Below are positions 6,726 through 10,745 of a stretch of DNA of 10,745 bases, piece by piece. Positions within the stretch are counted from its first letter, which is position 1. Each line of letters opens with the position of its first letter. A program made the position numbers and the translations under genes. The DNA lies in NCBI GenBank assembly GCA_041302745.1, contig JBFYQP010000123.1, positions 1 to 10,745 of the forward strand. Reading direction: 5' to 3'. The notes beneath the pieces are model-generated. The model had not been told where the DNA came from. It searched no databases and saw only the letters and a program-made list of their open reading frames with translations. The DNA comes from JAPLGD01 sp041302745. GTDB lineage: Bacteria > Bipolaricaulota > Bipolaricaulia > UBA7950 > UBA9294.

Positions 6726-7661
6726 CTACGGCGGGCAATCCATGACACAGCGGAAGCCCACTTTGTGCTCGCTGTACTCGAGCGCGTTCGCGCCGCGATT
6801 CGCGCATCGGACGTCGTCCGGCCGATCGAGCCAGGAGCCGCCCTTTGCGATGTGCGCGTCGCCGCTCTCCGGGCCCGGCGGGTTGGACTGCGAGGCTGCC
6901 GTGTACAGCCCATACCAGTCTCCAACCCACTCGCGCACGTTGCCCGCAAGGTCGTGCGCTCCGCACCAACTGTCTCCGGATGGGAAGCTCCCCACGGGAG
7001 CCGTGTCGGGATACCCGTCGAGGACGGTGGCGTCCTTCGGCCCTGCGGCGCACTCCGAGGCGCAGTAGTTGAGCCGGGTCCCGTCGAACTCGTCTCCCCA
7101 CGGAAAGACACGGCTCTCGGGACCGCGAGCCGCGTACTCCCACTCCGCTTCCGTGGCGAGGCGCGCGCCCGCCCAGGTCGCGTACTCCACAGCCTGCTTC
7201 CACGTAACCCAGACGACGGGGTAGTCGGCGTACGCCGGGTCGCCGAAGTAGGACTCGCGCAGGAAGGAGCCGTCGTGCTGCGGCCGCGTGCAGGCGCCGG
7301 CCTCGACGCACCGCGCGTACTGAGCGTTCGTAACCTCGTTCCGGTCGATCCAGAAAGCATGGACGGCAACGCGATGCTCAGGGCGCTCATCGGCAAACGC
7401 ACTGGCCTGGCAGACGGCCACGGCGAACTGGCCGCACGCCGTTGTGCAGAGCTGGCGCGCGTAGCGCACGCCGGCGTCGCTTGTCCCCATCTCGAACTCA
7501 CCCGCCGGAACGTAGACCATGGACATCCCGTCGACCGGCCGGACTCGGGTGTCCCCGAGTTGCGGCGCCGCGAGTTGGGAGTCCGACACGCTCCAGCCCG
7601 CTCCCGGCGATGCGAGGAGAAGGACAGCGGCAACAAGGCACGCCTTGGCACGAATCTCCAT
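6726..7661 (-). CDS. Secreted SUMF1/FGE-like domain protein lacking the catalytic cysteine pair
   Basis: The 311-residue product has a Sec-type signal peptide (MEIRAK, then hydrophobic 8-19) and one SUMF1/formylglycine-generating-enzyme-like domain (about 44-308). Markers are MVYVPAGEFEMGT (48-60), DRNEVTNAQYARCV (106-119), WVTWKQAVEYATWAG (151-165), RLATEAEWEYAARG (167-180), FPWGD (186-190), AGNVREWVGDWY (239-250), and KGGSW with VGFRC near the end. True sulfatase-activating enzymes carry two cysteines shortly after GGS(Y/W); here that stretch reads LDRPDDV, so formylglycine formation is not expected. The domain may bind a ligand or act as a non-catalytic member like many EgtB/PvdO-group proteins. 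The mature chain has 11 cysteines, suggesting disulfides in an extracytoplasmic protein. ATG 7661 was chosen because the signal peptide begins there; the longer open frame upstream encodes nothing family-like. It precedes the fusion esterase on the same strand by 133 nt, with a separate promoter between. Confidence 0.88.
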   Translation of the reverse strand: MEIRAKACLVAAVLLLASPGAGWSVSDSQLAAPQLGDTRVRPVDGMSMVYVPAGEFEMGTSDAGVRYARQLCTTACGQFAVAVCQASAFADERPEHRVAVHAFWIDRNEVTNAQYARCVEAGACTRPQHDGSFLRESYFGDPAYADYPVVWVTWKQAVEYATWAGARLATEAEWEYAARGPESRVFPWGDEFDGTRLNYCASECAAGPKDATVLDGYPDTAPVGSFPSGDSWCGAHDLAGNVREWVGDWYGLYTAASQSNPPGPESGDAHIAKGGSWLDRPDDVRCANRGANALEYSEHKVGFRCVMDCPP

Positions 7662-7670
7662 GGGCACCTG

Positions 7671-7676
7671 ACTATA
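7671..7676 (-). promoter_or_regulatory. -10-like TATAGT just ahead of the SUMF1-like gene
   Basis: TATAGT on the minus strand ends 9 nt before ATG 7661. Transcription would then begin at or within a few bases of the start codon, giving a leaderless or nearly leaderless mRNA. No strong Shine-Dalgarno sequence is present, which agrees. A -35 at 17 nt (TTCTAC, 7699-7694) is poor. Confidence 0.32.
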
Positions 7677-7759
7677 CGGCGCACCGGTTCTCCGTAGAAG
7701 GTCTCCGCAAGCTCGTGATGGACGTCGGCGCCAGCCGACCCGTTCCTGCAGCCGTGTTG

Positions 7760-7789
7760 TTGGGCGACGCTCCCAAAGAGCGCTAGACT
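7760..7789 (+). promoter_or_regulatory. Candidate promoter for the small membrane protein gene
   Basis: TTGGGC (7760-7765) and TAGACT (7784-7789) are spaced by 18 nt. GCTAGACTG here is identical to the word upstream of the aconitase X operon. Transcription would start near 7797, leaving about 40 nt of leader with GGAGGG at 7825-7830. It faces away from the SUMF1-like gene's promoter. Confidence 0.45.
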
Positions 7790-7836
7790 GGGTTCGAGAT
7801 TGCCGGAGGCACGGTCGGCAGCGCGGAGGGTGGGCC

Positions 7837-8196
7837 ATGAATGGAGCGTCAAGCAGGAATGCCATGGATCGCGCCGCGTCGCTTCTTCGCCTTCGACTTC
7901 CGGCGAAGTTCGAGCGCCCGAGGGGAATCTACATCGCGGGCCTCTGCCTACTCGTCGTCGTGACGACGGCGCTCGTCGGAAGCCTGTACGAGGGTCCGTG
8001 GTACTGGCAGATCTGGTACGGCTTCTTCGTCAGCTTCCTGCTTCCGGTGCTCCTTCTCTTCGGGCTGCTCCTGCCTCTTCTCGCACTCACCGGCCTCTGG
8101 CTCCTGGCGCGGAACCTGATCCTCGGTTTGACGAATGCCCTGGGAGGCCGAGAGACCGGAGCTAGGTCAAGCCTGACGTCGAGCAGCGCACGGTAG
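7837..8196 (+). CDS. Small integral membrane protein of unknown function
   Basis: I do not recognise this 119-residue protein. The N-terminal 30 residues are basic (several Arg/Lys, few acidic) and likely cytoplasmic. A first membrane helix spans about 31-48 (IYIAGLCLLVVVTTALVGSL) and a long hydrophobic stretch covers about 60-95, probably one long or two closely spaced helices. The segment between them, EGPWYWQIWYGFF, is rich in Trp and Tyr, as is common at membrane interfaces. The C-terminal 18 residues are Ser/Arg-rich and hydrophilic. ATG 7837 is preferred over ATG 7864 because GGAGGG (7825-7830) lies 6 nt upstream of it. Coding status is supported by the promoter, the ribosome-binding site and a coherent membrane topology, not by homology. 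It may be a monocistronic gene. Confidence 0.7.
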   Translation: MNGASSRNAMDRAASLLRLRLPAKFERPRGIYIAGLCLLVVVTTALVGSLYEGPWYWQIWYGFFVSFLLPVLLLFGLLLPLLALTGLWLLARNLILGLTNALGGRETGARSSLTSSSAR

Positions 8197-8219
8197 CTCG
8201 TCCCGTCCCGCGGGAGGGC

Positions 8220-8233
8220 GCGGCGAACGCCGC
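8220..8233 (+). terminator. GC stem-loop downstream of the small membrane protein gene
   Basis: GCGGC (8220-8224) pairs with GCCGC (8229-8233) around GAAC, followed by CTTCC. It is preceded by the palindrome TCCCGCGGGA (8206-8215). Position and GC content suit transcription termination, but the T-run is only two bases, so this is weak. Confidence 0.28.
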
Positions 8234-8296
8234 CTTCCGAGGCCCGGCGTGGCGACTGCCCTATCACCCGTCGTCGCCTCGAAAGCAACGCCGTCG

Positions 8297-8302
8297 TACA
8301 CT
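8297..8302 (+). promoter_or_regulatory. -10-like TACACT suggesting a leaderless mRNA for the M24 gene
   Basis: TACACT ends 8 nt before ATG 8311, so the expected transcription start falls at or next to the A of the start codon. There is no Shine-Dalgarno sequence in CTGAAGCACC. No convincing -35 is seen. The same hexamer occurs upstream of two other genes in the window. Confidence 0.37.
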
Positions 8303-8310
8303 GAAGCACC

Positions 8311-9507
8311 ATGGACATGAATCCCGCCCACCGATTGCAGCGCGAGAAGCTGGATCAGATCCCTGCACTCCTCCACGAAACGGGCATCGACTGCTGGCTC
8401 GTCTGGGTGCGTGAGACAATCCAGACGCCCGATCCTGTTCTTCCTGCCATCCTCGGGGCCGACCTCGTGTGGCCGTCGGCGCTCCTGTTCACCGCAAGCG
8501 GCGAGCGCATCGCGATCGTCGGCACGTACGACGCCGACGTGGTTCCCGGGGAGTTCTTCAGCCGGGTCGTCCCCTACGCCGAGGGGATGGCCGACCTGCT
8601 CCGCGCAGAACTGAATCGGATCGCTCCGCGCACCATCGGCATCGACGAAAGCAAGAACGACTCGGGGGCGGACGGGCTGACGGCGGGGATGAAGGCGCTT
8701 CTCGTCGACATGCTCTCGGCGACCCCGCATGCGACGAAGCTCGTCAGCGCCGAGCGCCTGATCGGCGGCCTGCGCGGGCGCAAGAGCCCGTACGAGCAAG
8801 AGCGGATCCGCGACGCGGTCCGCATCACGGAAGACATCTTCGACGAACTGGATTCGTTCCTCGCCGTCGGCCGGACGGAGATCGAGATCCAGCAGTTCGT
8901 CCATCGCCGGATGGCGGAACTCGGCGTCGGCTTCGCGTGGCAGGCTGCGTCGAACCCGGCGGTCGACGCCGGTCCGAACAAGCCGTTCGGGCACGGAGGA
9001 CCCTCCGACAACCCGACGAAGCGCGGCCATCTCTTGCACTTCGACTTCGGCGTGCAGTCGGGCGGGTACAGCTCGGACCTTCAGCGCATGTACTTCTTCG
9101 GAACCAAGAGCGAGATCCCGAGCGAAGTGCGGCGCGCGTTCGAGACGGTTCGCGACGCGATCCAGCTCGCCGCCGACTTCCTCCGGCCGGGGGTGCGTGG
9201 GAAGGACGTCGACGCCGTAGCGCGCCGGCACGTGATCGACTGCGGGTACCCGCCGTTCGCCCACGCGCTTGGCCACCAGGTCGGCCGCTACGCGCACGAC
9301 GGCGGCACGCTGCTCGGGCCTGCATGGGAACGGTACGGTGAATCGCCGAACGGCATCGTCGAGGCCGGCAACGTCTTCACGCTCGAGCTGCACGTGCCGA
9401 CCGCCGCCCACGGCCAGGTCAGCCTCGAGGAAGACGTCCTCGTCACCGAGGCCGGGTGTGAGTTCCTCAGCCACCCGCAACGCGCCCTGCGGTGCATCGC
9501 CTCGTGA
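8311..9507 (+). CDS. M24 family metallopeptidase (Xaa-Pro dipeptidase / creatinase-like)
   Basis: This 398-residue cytoplasmic protein has the two-domain build of prolidase-type M24 enzymes: a creatinase-like N-terminal domain (about 10-155) and a pita-bread catalytic domain (about 160-395). The five expected metal ligands are visible: Asp245 (HFDFG), Asp256 (YSSDLQR), His322 (GHQVG), Glu359 (FTLELHV) and Glu374 (SLEEDVLVTE). Characterised relatives cleave X-Pro bonds at peptide N-termini or hydrolyse creatine; the ligand set fits a metallopeptidase. No signal peptide is present. ATG 8311 has no ribosome-binding site but a -10 hexamer lies 8 nt upstream, and ATG 8317 is an in-frame alternative. 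It is convergent with the broken MBL gene. The family is firm; dipeptidase versus aminopeptidase is open. Confidence 0.92.
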   Translation: MDMNPAHRLQREKLDQIPALLHETGIDCWLVWVRETIQTPDPVLPAILGADLVWPSALLFTASGERIAIVGTYDADVVPGEFFSRVVPYAEGMADLLRAELNRIAPRTIGIDESKNDSGADGLTAGMKALLVDMLSATPHATKLVSAERLIGGLRGRKSPYEQERIRDAVRITEDIFDELDSFLAVGRTEIEIQQFVHRRMAELGVGFAWQAASNPAVDAGPNKPFGHGGPSDNPTKRGHLLHFDFGVQSGGYSSDLQRMYFFGTKSEIPSEVRRAFETVRDAIQLAADFLRPGVRGKDVDAVARRHVIDCGYPPFAHALGHQVGRYAHDGGTLLGPAWERYGESPNGIVEAGNVFTLELHVPTAAHGQVSLEEDVLVTEAGCEFLSHPQRALRCIAS

Positions 9508-9515
9508 GATCGGCG

Positions 9516-9542
9516 GGCACGAACCTCGATCCCACACGTGCC
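9516..9542. terminator. Weak bidirectional hairpin between convergent M24 and MBL genes
   Basis: GGCACG (9516-9521) pairs with CGTGCC (9537-9542) around a 15-nt loop, 8 nt after the M24 stop. It lies in the 61-nt gap between two convergent genes. A six-pair stem and long loop make this a weak terminator candidate. Confidence 0.25.
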
Positions 9543-9544
9543 GG

Positions 9545-9567
9545 GAGAAAGGGTATGTGTCCCCCGA
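9545..9567 (-). repeat. Dispersed repeat copy B (TCGGGGGACACAT core)
   Basis: On the minus strand this reads TCGGGGGACACAT, then ACCCTTTCTC, matching copy A (586-608) at 20 of 23 positions. It begins one base after the TAG (9571-9569) that ends the full MBL frame, so both copies sit just downstream of a gene in the same orientation relative to it. Confidence 0.5.
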
Positions 9568-9568
9568 A

Positions 9569-10387
9569 CTACGGCATCGTCCAGCTTTCGAGCTCGTGGT
9601 CGCTCGCGAACACGACGGCCGTGGGGTACGCGTTCAGGATCGCCGCACGCATCAGCGGGAGCATCGTGTACTCGTAGTGCGCGGCAACGACGTACTTCGC
9701 GCCGATGGCCGCGACGAACCCCGGATCGGCGCTCCGCCCTCCCAGAAGGAAATGGGGAACGAAGGCGAAGTCGATACCTCTGCTCGCCAGCCCTTAGCCA
9801 CGGAACGCCTCGATGCCGATCGTCGCCGAATCGATGTCGCCGGTGTGGAAGAACGAGACGTCGCCGATCGTGACGACGTATCCGTAGTTCACGATCTCAG
9901 GCTCCCCGGCGGGAAAGACCCCGTGGGAGAGGTAGATCGCCTCGACACGAATCTCGTTCTGGGTCGTCGTCGCCGTCTTGCCCGCCGTGGCGGCCAGAGC
10001 GACGACGCGGGCGCCCAGGCTCGCGAGCTGCCCTGAGGCCTGCGGCCCTGCGACGAGGATCGCTCTCGGATTCGCCTCCATGTGTCGCCGCACCATGGAC
10101 GCGCTGAAGTGGTCGGCATGGTCGTGCGTCACGAGGATCAGGTCAACGCCGTCGAAGGGCGGTTGGGCGCTCGTCAGCGCCTGCTCGACGTTCGCCGGCA
10201 GCCTGTACCCGCCCGGAAACCCGCCGAACATTGCGTCGATCAAGACCTTGTGGCTTCCAACCATGACGAGGAAACCGGCGTTGCCGACGTAGATGACCGT
10301 CACGTCGGCGGCCGCCGCGGACAGGCCGACCAGCAGGCACCCGATGCAGGCGGAAAGAACCCAGAGCACGGACGACAGCTTCCTCAT
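9569..10387 (-). pseudogene. Secreted metallo-beta-lactamase-fold hydrolase interrupted by an in-frame TAA
   Basis: Reading from ATG 10387, the frame encodes a Sec signal peptide (hydrophobic to about residue 26) and an MBL-fold domain: NAGFLV, VLIDAMFGG, metal motif His88-x-His90-x-Asp92-His93 (THDHADHF), His155 (LSHG) and Asp184 (FHTGD). Codon 198 is TAA (9796-9794). Beyond it the same frame continues for 74 residues to TAG (9571-9569), with GIDFAFVPHF and KYVVAAHYEY; His237 in AAHYE is the final metal ligand of UlaG-like MBL enzymes. The full length of 272 suits the family, while the 197-residue product would lack that ligand and the last strands. AGGAGG (10393-10398) lies 5 nt upstream of the ATG. 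No other lesion is visible, so the cause is a recent nonsense mutation, an assembly error or stop-codon read-through. Family is firm; functional state is open. Confidence 0.82.
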
Positions 10388-10461
10388 CGCAGCCTCCTCG
10401 CTCGAAAGGCGACGGCGCGGGCGCCGTCCTCGCCTGCGCGCACTTCCAGCACAGAACCTCG

Positions 10462-10467
10462 AGTGTA
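10462..10467 (-). promoter_or_regulatory. -10-like TACACT upstream of the MBL gene
   Basis: TACACT, in the context TACACTCG, matches the -10 of the fusion esterase gene base for base. It would give a leader of about 68 nt. No clear -35 is visible. Confidence 0.35.
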
Positions 10468-10509
10468 CCGCGGCGCGCGACGCTCATCCGGCTCGCCGGG
10501 CCTTCATGT

Positions 10510-10524
10510 CGTCACGATGTGACG
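10510..10524. promoter_or_regulatory. 15-bp palindrome CGTCAC-GAT-GTGACG (candidate operator)
   Basis: The arms are perfect 6-bp inverted repeats around GAT. The core TCAC-N3-GTGA is shared with the palindrome at 10642-10656, 132 nt away centre to centre. It lies between the divergent promoters of the MBL gene and the gene at 10704. The regulator is not identifiable. Confidence 0.42.
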
Positions 10525-10614
10525 CTTGGCCGATTCCGGGCGAGCGGACTGAGTGAACCGTTTCGTTGTGTATTCGCTACCCAATAGATGAACACCGCAC
10601 GTCGGCCGGTTGCA

Positions 10615-10644
10615 TTGACAGCGAGGAATGCGCCGACGTAACAT
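10615..10644 (+). promoter_or_regulatory. Sigma-70-type promoter for the gene at 10704
   Basis: A perfect TTGACA (10615-10620) and TAACAT (10639-10644) are 18 nt apart, the best -35/-10 pair in the window. The start of transcription would be near 10651, inside the palindrome at 10636-10662. The surrounding stretch from about 10551 is visibly less GC-rich than the rest of the window. Confidence 0.6.
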
Positions 10645-10662
10645 CACACTGTGATGCTGCGT
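10636..10662 (+). promoter_or_regulatory. 27-bp imperfect palindrome over -10 and start site (candidate operator)
   Basis: Left arm ACGTAACATCAC and right arm GTGATGCTGCGT are complementary at 10 of 12 positions around ACT, with a perfect CATCAC/GTGATG core (10642-10656). It covers the -10 box and predicted transcription start, where a bound repressor would block polymerase. The core TCAC-N3-GTGA recurs at 10512-10522. Confidence 0.5.
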
Positions 10663-10703
10663 GGCGGCAGCGCTCCGGTCGCCTCGCACAAGGAGGAGGT
10701 CCT

Positions 10704-10745
10704 ATGAAAACGCTACCTCTGACAACAACGTACATCGCGATGACA
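10704..10745 (+). CDS. N-terminus of an unidentified protein (cut by the window edge)
   Basis: ATG 10704 follows AAGGAGGAGG (10690-10699), the strongest ribosome-binding site in the window, at 4-7 nt. Fourteen codons are visible (MKTLPLTTTYIAMT), too few for identification; a basic second residue followed by a weakly hydrophobic run could be the start of a signal peptide, but that is a guess. A good promoter and a candidate operator lie upstream, so this is likely a regulated, well expressed gene. Confidence 0.6.
   Translation, partial: MKTLPLTTTYIAMT

Larger units (their letters stand above)
10388..10703. other. Divergent intergenic regulatory region without a gene
   Basis: This 316-nt gap separates the minus-strand MBL gene from the plus-strand gene at 10704. 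It holds the MBL ribosome-binding site and -10, two TCAC-N3-GTGA palindromes, and the TTGACA/TAACAT promoter. Short open frames here show no initiation signals or recognisable sequence. No RNA gene or terminator is seen. Confidence 0.6.

Noticed and set aside
6282..7697. A 471-codon plus-strand open frame across the fusion esterase and SUMF1-like genes
   Set aside because: It overlaps two well supported minus-strand genes and the promoter between them, and its product has no recognisable domain.
7662..7865. Upstream extension of the SUMF1-like gene to ATG 7865
   Set aside because: It would bury the signal peptide 68 residues inside the protein and overlap the divergent gene and its promoter.
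1..10745. Search for tRNA, rRNA, CRISPR arrays, insertion sequences, toxin-antitoxin or phage-defence genes
   Set aside because: No regularly spaced repeats, transposase or integrase motifs, tRNA-like cloverleaf or defence-family motifs were seen by eye on either strand.

Overview
The window looks like chromosomal DNA from an uncultured, high-GC bacterium. G/C strongly dominates third codon positions, genes are closely packed on both strands, Shine-Dalgarno sequences are typical (GGAGG, GAGGAG), and -10-like hexamers of the form TA(G/C)ACT recur upstream of starts. I cannot fix the phylum from the sequence. No rRNA, tRNA, CRISPR array, prophage, transposase or recognisable defence system is visible. 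It reads as a housekeeping/accessory metabolic region, not a genomic island.

Layout. Left edge (+): the C-terminal third of an M32 (Taq-type) carboxypeptidase (1-549), ending in two tandem hairpins and a short repeat copy. Next (+) is a two-gene operon for an aconitase-X enzyme: large subunit (780-2057) and small swivel-domain subunit (2042-2479), overlapping by 16 nt. Then (+) a 751-residue class III adenylate cyclase fused to a FlgO/TolB-like domain and a long TPR array (2604-4859). It meets tail-to-tail, through a shared CTAG, a (-) gene for a secreted two-domain enzyme, alkaline-phosphatase-superfamily plus alpha/beta-hydrolase (4856-6592). Upstream of that on the same strand is a secreted SUMF1/FGE-like protein lacking the formylglycine-forming cysteines (6726-7661). 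A divergent promoter region separates it from a small membrane protein (+, 7837-8196), followed by an M24 metallopeptidase of the Xaa-Pro dipeptidase/creatinase type (+, 8311-9507). Convergent to that is a secreted metallo-beta-lactamase-fold hydrolase gene (-, 9569-10387) with a single in-frame TAA at codon 198; homologous sequence with the last metal-binding histidine continues beyond it. The right edge holds a divergent regulatory region with two TCAC-N3-GTGA palindromes, a promoter with a perfect TTGACA, and the first 14 codons of an unidentified gene (10704 onward).

How the genes relate. Two peptidases (M32, M24) suggest peptide catabolism. The AcnX pair is either a hydroxyproline-type dehydratase or a phosphomevalonate dehydratase. 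Three genes (bifunctional esterase, SUMF1-like protein, MBL hydrolase) encode Sec-type signal peptides and act outside the cytoplasm. Apart from the AcnX pair, most genes seem to have their own promoter, so the window is a set of small transcription units. The most notable points are the isolated TAA in the MBL gene, the operator-like palindromes at the right edge, the phosphatase-esterase fusion, and the repeat shared by the 3' ends of the M32 and MBL genes.
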